Source: Adhaeribacter rhizoryzae
Lineage (GTDB): Bacteria; Bacteroidota; Bacteroidia; Cytophagales; Hymenobacteraceae
DNA length: 64,000 nucleotides
NCBI RefSeq assembly: GCF_008629685.1
Contig: NZ_VWSF01000021.1
Coordinates: 49,091-113,090, forward strand
Direction: 5' to 3'
The position numbers and the translations under genes are program-made. The number at the start of each line of letters is the position of its first letter. Within the stretch, counting starts at the first letter, position 1. Shown piece after piece: positions 24,697 through 33,009 of this stretch. The notes below the pieces were generated by a model. The model had not been told where the DNA came from. It ran no database searches and saw nothing but the letters and a program-made list of their open reading frames with translations.

Positions 24697-25704
24697 TTAT
24701 ACCGCAACAGCTTGCCCCTGAATAATAGTGTGAGCTTTCTCGACCATATTTTTAGAACCAATAATAAAAGGCAGCCGCTGGTGTAATTCGGTGGGCTGGA
24801 TTTCTAACACCCTTTTTTTGCCATCGGTAGCGATGCCGCCGGCCTGCTCGGCAATAAAAGCGAGCGCGTTGCACTCGTATAATAAACGTAGTTTACCATT
24901 AGGCGCTTTTCCTGTAGCGGGGTATAAATATATGCCGCCTTTTAACAAACTCCGGTGAAAATCGCCTACCAAAGAACCCGTATAGCGGGCCGTCATGCTG
25001 GCCTTTCGGCAATAATCGAGGTAAGCGCGGGTGCCTTCGTCGAACTGCCAGTAATTGCCGTCGTTGCAGGAATAAATATTGCCATTTTCCGGAATTCGAA
25101 TATTCTGGTGCGACAAATAAAATTCACCCAAAGAAGCTTCGTAAGTAAAGCCATTTACGCCGTTGCCAGTAGTATACACCATCATGGTAGAAGGGCCATA
25201 TATTACGTAACCGGCGGCCACTTGCTGGGTACCCGGTTGCAAACAATCGTTCATTACGCCATCTTCGCCAAACGCCGACAGCCGCCGGTAAATAGAAAAA
25301 ATGGTACCAATTGAAACATTCACATCAATATTGGAAGAACCATCGAGCGGGTCCATGGCTACAATATATTTACCTTTGCAGTTGCCCGTCTGAATCATTT
25401 CGTCGTCTTCTTCCGAAATAATGGTACAAACTTCGCCGCCGTTGCGCAAAGCCCGAATAAACCGGATATTTGCGATTACGTCCAACTTTTGCTGGTCTTC
25501 GCCCTGCACATTCTGGGCGCCATACGCCCCGCCAATCCCGATTAATCCTGCATGATTAACCTCGCGGTTTACAATTTTGGCGGCCAAAGCTATGTCGCGT
25601 AGTAATTGTGATAATTCACCGGTGGCAAACGGAAAATCTTCCTGCTTGCGCATAATAAACCGGTCGAGGGTAGTACCCACCTGTAATGCTAATTTAGACT
25701 CCAT
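24697..25704 (-). CDS. fbp: Fructose-1,6-bisphosphatase, class I
   Basis: 335 residues, the usual class I length. The metal-binding signature [26 protein letters not shown] is intact, with the preceding ISEEDDEMI (catalytic Glu residues). [21 protein letters not shown] and [17 protein letters not shown] form the substrate phosphate site and the final metal ligand Glu. It dephosphorylates fructose-1,6-bisphosphate in the cytosol, the committed step of gluconeogenesis. Such a step is needed when cells grow on uronates, which enter as pyruvate and glyceraldehyde-3-phosphate; the uronate operon lies just upstream on the same strand. It has its own terminator and a 392-base leader region, so it is probably its own unit. 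Confidence 0.95.
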   Translation of the reverse strand: MESKLALQVGTTLDRFIMRKQEDFPFATGELSQLLRDIALAAKIVNREVNHAGLIGIGGAYGAQNVQGEDQQKLDVIANIRFIRALRNGGEVCTIISEEDDEMIQTGNCKGKYIVAMDPLDGSSNIDVNVSIGTIFSIYRRLSAFGEDGVMNDCLQPGTQQVAAGYVIYGPSTMMVYTTGNGVNGFTYEASLGEFYLSHQNIRIPENGNIYSCNDGNYWQFDEGTRAYLDYCRKASMTARYTGSLVGDFHRSLLKGGIYLYPATGKAPNGKLRLLYECNALAFIAEQAGGIATDGKKRVLEIQPTELHQRLPFIIGSKNMVEKAHTIIQGQAVAV

Positions 25705-26096
25705 GGTATTGTATTTTTATTAGTAGAAGGAATTTACCTGCTGCGGATTATCCAATTTAGTCTGGTACAAGGGGGTGGTTTACCAGAAAAGGATGCAATT
25801 ATTTACTTAAAGAATTTATTAGATTATTAAATAAAACTCGGACTTTGCTTAAATACTAATATTTATCAAAACAGAAGAAATTATTATAAACGTTGTGAAA
25901 AAATATCCTCAGCTAGCTGCTGATAAGAATATTTCGGAATTATTAAATTGGAGAGGAATGATTTTGTTCAATTTATAAGCACAGCAATCATTTAATAGTT
26001 ATATTAAACGAAATTTTACAAAATATTTAAATATTAGTTCTAAGCTCCCTTGCAGGAGCTTAGAACCAAACTACTAAGTAGAGCTGGTTTGGGAAA
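25705..26096. other. Upstream region of fbp
   Basis: 392 bp. The fbp promoter should be here, but no clean TAnnTTTG with a good -33 was found on the minus strand. It also holds the hairpin at 26037-26066 that closes the NTF2-like gene. The rest is AT-rich without structure. Confidence 0.4.
26037..26066 (-). terminator. Perfect hairpin, probable terminator of the NTF2-like gene
   Basis: Perfect 12-bp arms GTTCTAAGCTCC and GGAGCTTAGAAC surround a 6-base loop, 31 bases after the stop of the gene at 26097. The tract after it on the minus strand (TAATATTTAAATATTTT) is T/A-rich rather than a pure T-run. Confidence 0.6.
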
Positions 26097-26525
26097 TTAT
26101 ACTTTAACCGCCTGGCGGGCCAGCAATTTCCACTGGCCTTGCACTTTTTGCCAAACCAGTAAAACCGATAGTTTGGTGGTGCCCGGAACGCCGCTGTTTT
26201 TGGTATCGGCCGAAAGCGTGTGACGTACCCAAGCCGAATTGCCAGCTACTTTCACAGTTTGATCAGTCAGGTCTATCTTCACAAAATCCGATTTGCCGCT
26301 TAATAAATTTTCCATAAAAGCCGCTTTATCTTCAATCAGCCCATTCGAATGCCCGTAGGTCAGTTCGGCCATGGCAATTGCATTCAGGTTACTTTTAGTA
26401 GGATCAAGCATGGCACTTTTAAGTTTTGTAACGGCGACGGCCACCGCTTTTTCGTCGGCGGTTTGAGCAACGCTGGCCACGGTAACGGTTAAAAATAACA
26501 AGCATGCAAGTAATAAGCTTTTCAT
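26097..26525 (-). CDS. Secreted NTF2-like (DUF4440) protein
   Basis: 142 residues. The cleavable signal peptide ends near SVAQT. The mature part shows the SnoaL/NTF2-like pattern: AVTKLKSAMLDPTKSNLNAIAMAELTYGHSNGLIEDKAAFMENLLSGKSDFVKIDL, then VAGNSAWVRHTLSADTK and LLVWQKVQGQWKLLARQAVKV. DUF4440 proteins of this type fold as a cone-shaped pocket for a small molecule. The conserved LTYGHSNG segment occurs in Bacteroidota copies. Function unknown; location periplasmic. It sits downstream of the uronate genes but beyond a repeat, so cotranscription is doubtful. Confidence 0.75.
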   Translation of the reverse strand: MKSLLLACLLFLTVTVASVAQTADEKAVAVAVTKLKSAMLDPTKSNLNAIAMAELTYGHSNGLIEDKAAFMENLLSGKSDFVKIDLTDQTVKVAGNSAWVRHTLSADTKNSGVPGTTKLSVLLVWQKVQGQWKLLARQAVKV

Positions 26526-26854
26526 AAGAAGATGGTTTTAAATTTTTGGGGTGGATAATTAAAAATATTCGGGTTAACGATTAATTGTTTTACGAAACAT
26601 TAAACTATATACTTTCGACTAGTCTTTGGAGTCCACTCTTGTCATTCAGGAGGAAACTTTTTGGCTGCCTGCTAAATAGGTTCCTCCTGAATGACACGGG
26701 TGAGTTACTTAAACTTCTTTTATAAACATTTGCATAACAGTTGCTATTAACCAACTATCAAAGCTTATTAATTAGGAAGAAATAGTATCTAGTCTATTAA
26801 TTTACAGTTGGATATAAACCCGAACGATTCACACCCAACTGCCTTAAACTTAAT
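26526..26854. other. Spacer with repeat family A copy 3
   Basis: 329 bp between the last uronate gene and the NTF2-like gene. Beyond the repeat described separately (26625-26717) I see no gene or clear promoter. Confidence 0.4.
26625..26717. repeat. Palindromic dispersed repeat, family A, copy 3, with extended flanks
   Basis: The arms TGTCATTCAGGAGGAA (26640-26655) and TTCCTCCTGAATGACA (26681-26696) are perfect. Outside the arms, TTGGAGTCCAC on the left matches copy 1. GAGTTACTTAAACTT on the right is the inverse of the left flank of copy 4, so the repeated unit is about 90 bp. It lies just past the end of the uronate gene cluster. Confidence 0.82.
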
Positions 26855-28471
26855 TTAAAATATAAATTTAGTACTCAAAAACGCAGAGTTATTCTCACTG
26901 ACAATTTCGTTTACCAGCTTTTTGTTGCGCTCGTTCATTTTGGTAGCTACCGTTGAGCGAATTGAGAAAGAACGCAAGGCATCTACCACCGATAACGTAC
27001 CTTCGGCGCTGTCTTTACGACCACCAAACGGAAAAACATCGGGCCCGCGCTGGCACTGGCAGTTAATATTTACGCGGTTTACCTGGTTTACGAGCGGATC
27101 GATTAACGATGATATTTCGTCGGTATCGTTGCTGAATAAACTTACCTGCTGGCCGTGCGTTGCCTCAATTAAATATTGAATCGGTTCTTCTAAATCCTGG
27201 AAAGCTAATACCGGAATAATCGGGCCGAATTGCTCTTCGCGGTAAAGCTTCATTTTTTCGTTTACCGGGTACACAATGGCGGGGTACACAAACGATTCTT
27301 CTATCTGGCCACCGCCTTCGTTTACCACGCGCGCTCCGTGCGCAATAGCTTCGTCGATGCACTCTTTTAAGTAAGCCGGTTTATGCGGCTCTGGCAGCGG
27401 GGTTAGCGAAACACCTTTTTCCCAAGGCATTCCAAACTTCAATTTTGCCACGGCAGCCGATAATAATTCCAGAAACTCATCTACTACGTCCTGGTGCACA
27501 AACACAATTTTAATAGCAGTGCAGCGCTGGCCGTTAAAAGATAAAGCGCCCAAAACAGTTTCTTCCACGGCTACTTTTAAATCGGCATTGGCGGTAATAA
27601 TAGCGGCGTTTTTCGCATCTAAACCCAATACAGCGCGTAAGCGGTTTACTTTCGGGTGCAGCTTTTTCAGTTCGTTGGCTACTTTACTGGAGCCGATTAA
27701 GGTAAGCACGTTTATTTTGCCCGATTGCATTAAAGCCGGCACAATGGCATGGCCGCGACCGTAAATGGTATTAACAACGCCTTTCGGGAAACAATCTTTG
27801 AAGGCTTCCAGCAATGGGTAGTGCAGTAACGTACCGTGCTTCGGGGGTTTAAATAAAATAGTGTTTCCCATAATCAGGGCCGGAATAAGCGTAGTAAAGG
27901 TTTCGTTTAGCGGGTAGTTAAACGGCCCCATACACAACACTACGCCCAGCGGCGACCGGCGAATTTGGGCAATAATACCCTGCACAATTTCGAACCTGGA
28001 CGATTGCCGATCCAAATCTTTCAGGGCATCGATGGTGGCGTAAATATATTCTACGGTACGGTCAAATTCTTTTAAAGAATCAGCATAGGTTTTACCAATT
28101 TCCCACATAATTAATTTGGCAACTTCGTCGCGCTTGTCAATCATGCGGCGGGTAAACTGCTCCACGCAATCTATCCGTTCCTGAATGCTCATGCTGGGCC
28201 ATTCGCCGCGACCATTGTCGTAAGCAACTACGGCGGCGTCTAAAGCTTCCATGGCTTCCTGCTCAGTACAAACCGGGTACGATCCAATTTTCTTGCGCTC
28301 CAGGCCAGCCGCTGTTTTAATATAAACCGGCGATAAAACCGGATGGGAGGCGCCAGTCCAGGGTTTCATCTCGCCGTTAGATAAATATTCCTGCTGGTTT
28401 ATTTCTTCGCCCAGCAAAAATTCGGAGGGAATCTGGCTTTCCTCCACAAAAATTGAATCGGTAAGGGTCAT
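26855..28471 (-). CDS. gapN: Aldehyde dehydrogenase superfamily, GapN-like NADP-dependent glyceraldehyde-3-phosphate dehydrogenase
   Basis: 538 residues. ALDH landmarks are PFNYPLNETFTTLIPALIMGNTILFKPPKHG (cofactor site), LIGSSKVANELKK, the nucleophile C317 in FNGQRCTAIKI, and REEQFGPIIPVLAF. The usual ELGGK motif with the general-base Glu reads GLDAKN (283-288), so that Glu is not at its normal place. From memory, Bacteroidota proteins of this kind are annotated as non-phosphorylating GAPDH, which oxidise glyceraldehyde-3-phosphate straight to 3-phosphoglycerate with NADP+. The place of the gene, last in the uronate operon behind eda, fits that substrate, since the aldolase makes glyceraldehyde-3-phosphate. 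A semialdehyde substrate is the main alternative. It starts 19 bases after the exuT stop. Confidence 0.8.
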   Translation of the reverse strand: MTLTDSIFVEESQIPSEFLLGEEINQQEYLSNGEMKPWTGASHPVLSPVYIKTAAGLERKKIGSYPVCTEQEAMEALDAAVVAYDNGRGEWPSMSIQERIDCVEQFTRRMIDKRDEVAKLIMWEIGKTYADSLKEFDRTVEYIYATIDALKDLDRQSSRFEIVQGIIAQIRRSPLGVVLCMGPFNYPLNETFTTLIPALIMGNTILFKPPKHGTLLHYPLLEAFKDCFPKGVVNTIYGRGHAIVPALMQSGKINVLTLIGSSKVANELKKLHPKVNRLRAVLGLDAKNAAIITANADLKVAVEETVLGALSFNGQRCTAIKIVFVHQDVVDEFLELLSAAVAKLKFGMPWEKGVSLTPLPEPHKPAYLKECIDEAIAHGARVVNEGGGQIEESFVYPAIVYPVNEKMKLYREEQFGPIIPVLAFQDLEEPIQYLIEATHGQQVSLFSNDTDEISSLIDPLVNQVNRVNINCQCQRGPDVFPFGGRKDSAEGTLSVVDALRSFSIRSTVATKMNERNKKLVNEIVSENNSAFLSTKFIF

Positions 28472-28490
28472 AAAGGGTTTATAAGTAATA

Positions 28491-29840
28491 TTAAATATTT
28501 ACAGGCTTCATTCGCGGAACCAGCACATGCATAATCAGCCAGGCCAGCAAATAAGCGCCGCCGCAAATCAGGAACATAATAAAATAAGCGGTTTCGAGTT
28601 GGTTAATGCTTTCGTAATACACAAACATGCGTTTTTGCACCAAAGCCGATAATAAAATACCGCCTAAACCGCCGGCCATACCGCCCATACCGGTAACCGA
28701 ACCCACGGCTCTTTTGGGAAACATATCCGATACGGTAGTAAAAATATTGGCACTCCAGGCCTGGTGAGCCGCCGCCGCCAAACCAATTACCAATACCGCC
28801 AGCCACATGTTTACACTGCCCAATACCTGCGCAAATACAATGGGTAATACTGCAATAGCATACAACAGCATCGAAGTTTTACGTGCCCGGAAAACCGGCC
28901 AGCCGTTCTGAATAAATTTTAAAGGTACCCAGCCACCGCCAACGCTACCCACACTCGAAATGGTATACACCAGCGCCACCGGCCACATAATATCTAAACC
29001 GCGAATGCCGTATTGTTTATCCAGGAAATCGGGTAACCAGAATAAATAAAACCACCAAACCGGGTCGGTTAAAAATTTACCTAACACAAAAGCCCAGGTT
29101 TGCCGGAAGCCTAATAGCCGTAGCCAAGGCACTTTGGGCTCGGTGGTAATGGCTGCGGCTGCCATATCGTCAACGTCGGAGTGAATGTAATCGAACTCGG
29201 CTTTGGTAAGGCGTGCTTGTTTGGCCGGCACCTCGTAATAATAAAACCAGGCTATTATCCAGATAAAACCAATAGCCCCGGTTAAAATAAAGGCCCATTT
29301 CCAGCCCATGGTTTCGGCAATTAAAGGCACCGTTAAAGGGGCAATAATAGCGCCTACGTTAGACCCGGAGTTAAATATACCGGTAGCCAGGGCTCTTTCT
29401 TTTTTCGGGAACCACTCGGCGGTGGCCTTAATGGCGGCCGGGAAGTTACCGGCTTCAGTTACGCCTAAAAAGGCGCGGGCTACCCCAAAACCAAAAGTAC
29501 TGTTTACAAAAGCGTGCCCCACGGCGGCCAAACTCCACAAAAAAGTAGATAAGGCATAGCCAATTTTGGTACCCAGTTTATCAATCAGGCGGCCCACGCC
29601 CAGCATACCCAAGGCATACGCCACTTTAAAGGCTATCTCAATATCGGCGTAATCGCCCGAAGTCCAGTTAAATTCCTCGGTCAGGTAAGGCTTTAGTAAA
29701 GAAATTACCGCCCGGTCGAGGTAGTTAATGGTGGTGGCAAAAAATACCAGCGAACAAATTGTCCAGCGGTAGCGGCCTATCCTTTCCTGGGGAGTTTCGG
29801 GGGGCCTGTTAGTTTGGGGAGTGGTGGTAACGCGTTGCAT
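28491..29840 (-). CDS. exuT: MFS hexuronate transporter (ExuT-like)
   Basis: 449 residues with about 12 membrane helices and a cytoplasmic loop near the middle. The start (IGRYRWTICSLVFFATTINYLDRAVISLLKPYL) is the typical anion:cation symporter (ACS) family beginning. The loop signature GVGRLIDKLGTKIGYALSTFLWSLAA and FLGVTEAGNFPAAIKATAEWFPKKERALATGIFNSGSNVGAIIAPL follow. Family members take up galacturonate and glucuronate with protons. Position between eda and gapN, with 6- and 19-base gaps, makes hexuronate the expected substrate. Confidence 0.9.
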   Translation of the reverse strand: MQRVTTTPQTNRPPETPQERIGRYRWTICSLVFFATTINYLDRAVISLLKPYLTEEFNWTSGDYADIEIAFKVAYALGMLGVGRLIDKLGTKIGYALSTFLWSLAAVGHAFVNSTFGFGVARAFLGVTEAGNFPAAIKATAEWFPKKERALATGIFNSGSNVGAIIAPLTVPLIAETMGWKWAFILTGAIGFIWIIAWFYYYEVPAKQARLTKAEFDYIHSDVDDMAAAAITTEPKVPWLRLLGFRQTWAFVLGKFLTDPVWWFYLFWLPDFLDKQYGIRGLDIMWPVALVYTISSVGSVGGGWVPLKFIQNGWPVFRARKTSMLLYAIAVLPIVFAQVLGSVNMWLAVLVIGLAAAAHQAWSANIFTTVSDMFPKRAVGSVTGMGGMAGGLGGILLSALVQKRMFVYYESINQLETAYFIMFLICGGAYLLAWLIMHVLVPRMKPVNI

Positions 29841-29846
29841 AAGTAA

Positions 29847-30506
29847 TTATTTAGAGGCTTTTACTAATTCGAGGGCCCGCACTGTTTCGGAATATAGCGC
29901 ATCGTATTGCTGATTAGCCAAAACATCTTTGCTAATCAGTTTGCTACCCATCCCCACGGCACATACCCCGGCTTTAAACCAGCTCCGGAGGTTTTCCGGG
30001 TCTATTTCCACGCCGCCGGTTGGCATAAACAACTGACCGGGAAACAACTCTTTAATGGAGGAAATAAAATTTGGACCAACAATATTGGCCGGGAATATTT
30101 TAATTAAACCAGCCTGGTTTTCCTGAGCCAGGAATATTTCGGTAGGCGTCATGCAGCCCGGTACCCACAACAAACCGGCTTCGTTGGTAACCCGCGCTAC
30201 GGCCGGATTTACAATGGGCGCAATAATATAATCGGCCCCGGCTTTAATAAAGGCTTCAGCATCGGCGGGTGTTTTAATGGTGCCGATACCCAACTGCATA
30301 TCCGGAAATTCCGCGGCTAATTCTTTTTTAAGGAAAGTAAAATTAGCTAGGGCGGCAGGTCCGCGGTTGGTGTACTCTAACGTGCGGATACCGGCGCGGT
30401 AAAGGGTTTTTACTATTTCTAAACTTACTTCCGGACTCTCGTAAAAAAACAAAGGCAACATGCCCTGGTCCACGATGGTCTTGAGTACTTGTGCTTTATC
30501 AGACAT
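29847..30506 (-). CDS. eda: 2-keto-3-deoxy-6-phosphogluconate aldolase (KDPG/KHG aldolase)
   Basis: 219 residues, a single TIM barrel of usual length. Key parts are MLPLFFYESPEVSLEIVKTLYRAGIRTLEYTNRG (catalytic Glu in the TLEYTNR strand), IGIGTIKTPADAEAFIKAGADYIIAPIVNPAV, WVPGCMTPTEIFLAQE, LIKIFPANIVGPNFI with the Schiff-base Lys, and FMPTGGVEIDPENLRSWFKAG. It splits KDPG into pyruvate and glyceraldehyde-3-phosphate. Its start overlaps the end of kdgK by 8 bases, which implies translational coupling of kinase and aldolase. Confidence 0.94.
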   Translation of the reverse strand: MSDKAQVLKTIVDQGMLPLFFYESPEVSLEIVKTLYRAGIRTLEYTNRGPAALANFTFLKKELAAEFPDMQLGIGTIKTPADAEAFIKAGADYIIAPIVNPAVARVTNEAGLLWVPGCMTPTEIFLAQENQAGLIKIFPANIVGPNFISSIKELFPGQLFMPTGGVEIDPENLRSWFKAGVCAVGMGSKLISKDVLANQQYDALYSETVRALELVKASK

Positions 30507-31518
30507 TGGCTTCTACAGTTTTACTGATGTCGGCTACCGTGCTGGTAGTGGCATCGCTGGGGATAAATAATTTATTAAAAGCGGCGGCGGTGGCAAATTC
30601 CAAAGTTTCCGATGGATCAAGTTCGTTATAATAACCGTAGATTAAACCGGCCATAAAGCAATCGCCGCTGCCAACCTTATCCAGAATTTTGGGCGCTAAA
30701 TATTCATGCGACACCAACAATTCGTTCTGGTTGTACAAAGTGGTAAAATACCGGATGCCTTGCTCGTAATCGAACCGGAAGGTATTGGCCACAATTGAAC
30801 ACTTCGGAAACTTTTGTAATATTTCCTGCGAGGTAAGGGTAGCCTGTTCAAGTAAGCTTTCTTTGTTTAAATTGGCAATTAATTCTTCGTCTAAAGAAAT
30901 ACCGAGCATTTTGTTGGCCGCCCAAATATTGCCCATAATTAAGTTGCAATGATGCGCCAGGGCCGGCATTATTTCTACGGGTTCTTTGCCGTATTTCCAG
31001 AGCTTGGCCCGGTAATTCAAATCCAGCGAAATAAAAATATTCTTTTGGGCAGCAACTTCCAGCGCCTCCAAACAAACATAAGCTACCGCTTGGTTAATGG
31101 CCGGGCAAATGGCACTGAAATGAAACCAGCTTACGCCTTCAAACACCGCATCCCAATCAATCATACCAGGTTTTAAATCGGCGTAGGCAGAGTGGGCCCG
31201 ATCGTAAATAACGCCGGCGTTTTTCAGGTCTTTGCCTTTTGGCAAAAAATAGAGCCCTACCCTATCACCGTGGTAATAAATCGCATCAGTTTGTACTTTG
31301 CGGCTTTTTAAATAATCTACTAACTGTTGGGCCAGAAAATGGTCCGGCAAAGCGGTAACATAGCCGGTGGGCACGTCCCAGAGGGCCAGCGCGGTAGCCA
31401 CATTGGCTTCGGCACCGCCCACGTAAAACGGCAAATTATTTTCTTCCAGCCACTGCCCGTCTACGTCCGGACAAATGCGTAATAGTAACTCCCCGAAGGA
31501 TAAAACTTTACCCGTCAT
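30499..31518 (-). CDS. kdgK: 2-keto-3-deoxygluconate kinase (PfkB/ribokinase family)
   Basis: 339 residues. PfkB features are SFGELLLRICPDVDG at the start, PFYVGGAEANVATALALWDVPTGYVTALPDH, SLDLNYRAKLWKYG, and the C-terminal catalytic motif KILDKVGSGDCFMAGLIYGY, in which Asp of GSGDCF is the base. It phosphorylates KDG to KDPG with ATP. It begins 3 bases after the uxaC stop and its end overlaps eda. Other PfkB sugar kinases look alike, but the operon context makes KDG the substrate. Confidence 0.92.
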   Translation of the reverse strand: MTGKVLSFGELLLRICPDVDGQWLEENNLPFYVGGAEANVATALALWDVPTGYVTALPDHFLAQQLVDYLKSRKVQTDAIYYHGDRVGLYFLPKGKDLKNAGVIYDRAHSAYADLKPGMIDWDAVFEGVSWFHFSAICPAINQAVAYVCLEALEVAAQKNIFISLDLNYRAKLWKYGKEPVEIMPALAHHCNLIMGNIWAANKMLGISLDEELIANLNKESLLEQATLTSQEILQKFPKCSIVANTFRFDYEQGIRYFTTLYNQNELLVSHEYLAPKILDKVGSGDCFMAGLIYGYYNELDPSETLEFATAAAFNKLFIPSDATTSTVADISKTVEANV

Positions 31519-31521
31519 GCC

Positions 31522-32958
31522 TTAGAAGTTAAAATAGTTTTTAGCGTTGTGGTAGCAAATATCCTGTACCACTTTGCCAATCCATCCAATATCGTTGGGC
31601 AGTTCGCCGTTTTCTACATCTTCGCCAAACATGTTGCATAATATTCTGCGGAAATATTCGTGGCGCGGGAACGACAAAAAGCTGCGCGAATCGGTGAGCA
31701 TGCCTACAAACCGGCTCAGCAAGCCCATGTTCGAAAGCGTGTTCATTTGCTTAATCATGCCATCTTTTTGGTCTAGGAACCACCAACCGGAGCCCCACTG
31801 TATTTTACCGGCCACCGAACCATCGTTGAAGTTACCCACCATCGTAGCCATTAACTCGTTATCGGCCGGGTTCAGGTTGTAAATAATGGTTTTGGTTAAC
31901 TGGTCGGTATTATCCAAGCGGCGCAAAAATTTAGAAAGTGCGCGGGCCTGGCTAAAGTCGCCGATAGAATCCCAACCGGTATCAGGGCCCAGTTGCCGCA
32001 ACATCCGGGAATTATTATTGCGCAGCGCACCCAAATGGTATTGCTGCACCCAGCCTTTTTCGTGATCCCAAATAGCAAATTGGTACAGCATCGCCGATTT
32101 AAACTTTAAGGCTTCCTCGGGCGAAAGTGATTTCCGGGTTCTGATTTTATCAAAAATCTGCTTTATTTCATCGTCGGTATAATCTTCGGCGTATATTTCT
32201 TCTAAGCCGTGGTCCGAAACGGAACAGCCATTTTCAGCGAAGTAATCGTGTCGCTTTTTCAGGGCGGTTAAATAAGTATCAAAATTATCGATGGATACGC
32301 CGGCTACTTCTTCCAGCCTTTGGATGTAAGCATTCAGCGCTTCAATATCGTCGGCGTTCATGGCTTTATCGGGCCGGAAAGCCGGTAATACTTTTATGTC
32401 GAAACCGTCTTTTTTTATTTGCTGATGATATTCCAGGGTATCGAGCGGGTCGTCGGTGGTGCAAACGGTTACCACGTTCATTTTTCGTAACAAATTCTGG
32501 GTAGTATATTCGGGCGTGCGCAGTTTAGCCGAGCAGGTTTCGTACACTTCCCGGGCATTTTTCTCCGACAATACTTCGTTCACATCGAAATACCGCTGCA
32601 GTTCCAAATGCGTCCAGTGGTACAAGGGGTTGCGCATGGTATACGGCACGGTAGCTGCCCATTTCTCAAACTTCTCGTAATCACTTTTGCCCCCAGTAAT
32701 AAATGCTTCGTCTACCCCGTTGGTGCGCATGGCCCGCCATTTGTAATGATCGCCGTACAACCACGCCTGCGTAATATTCTCAAATTGCTTGTTCTGGGCA
32801 ATCTGGTCGGGCGGCAAATGGTTGTGGTAATCTATAATGGGCATGGCTTTCGCAAACTCGTGGTAAAGCTGCTGGGCCGTTGACGACTGCAATAAAAAGT
32901 TCTCGTCCAGAAATTGTTTTTTGTCACTTCTAACGTTTACCTGGCTATCTAAAAGCAT
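31522..32958 (-). CDS. uxaC: Uronate isomerase
   Basis: 478 residues, the standard length. The metal-binding DYHNHLPPDQIA near residue 45 (HxH), WRAMRTNGVDEAFITGG, NPLYHWTHLELQRYF, VCTTDDPLDTLEYH and the C-terminal LTDSRSFLSFPRHEYFRRILCNMFG are diagnostic of the UxaC branch of the amidohydrolase superfamily. It isomerises D-galacturonate to tagaturonate and D-glucuronate to fructuronate in the cytosol, the first intracellular step. It sits between uxaA (51 bases) and kdgK (3 bases). Confidence 0.96.
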   Translation of the reverse strand: MLLDSQVNVRSDKKQFLDENFLLQSSTAQQLYHEFAKAMPIIDYHNHLPPDQIAQNKQFENITQAWLYGDHYKWRAMRTNGVDEAFITGGKSDYEKFEKWAATVPYTMRNPLYHWTHLELQRYFDVNEVLSEKNAREVYETCSAKLRTPEYTTQNLLRKMNVVTVCTTDDPLDTLEYHQQIKKDGFDIKVLPAFRPDKAMNADDIEALNAYIQRLEEVAGVSIDNFDTYLTALKKRHDYFAENGCSVSDHGLEEIYAEDYTDDEIKQIFDKIRTRKSLSPEEALKFKSAMLYQFAIWDHEKGWVQQYHLGALRNNNSRMLRQLGPDTGWDSIGDFSQARALSKFLRRLDNTDQLTKTIIYNLNPADNELMATMVGNFNDGSVAGKIQWGSGWWFLDQKDGMIKQMNTLSNMGLLSRFVGMLTDSRSFLSFPRHEYFRRILCNMFGEDVENGELPNDIGWIGKVVQDICYHNAKNYFNF

Positions 32959-33009
32959 TTTTTCCGGTTTTGGGTTTAAGTTTGGATTTCAGGTTTATGG
33001 TGAATTTGG

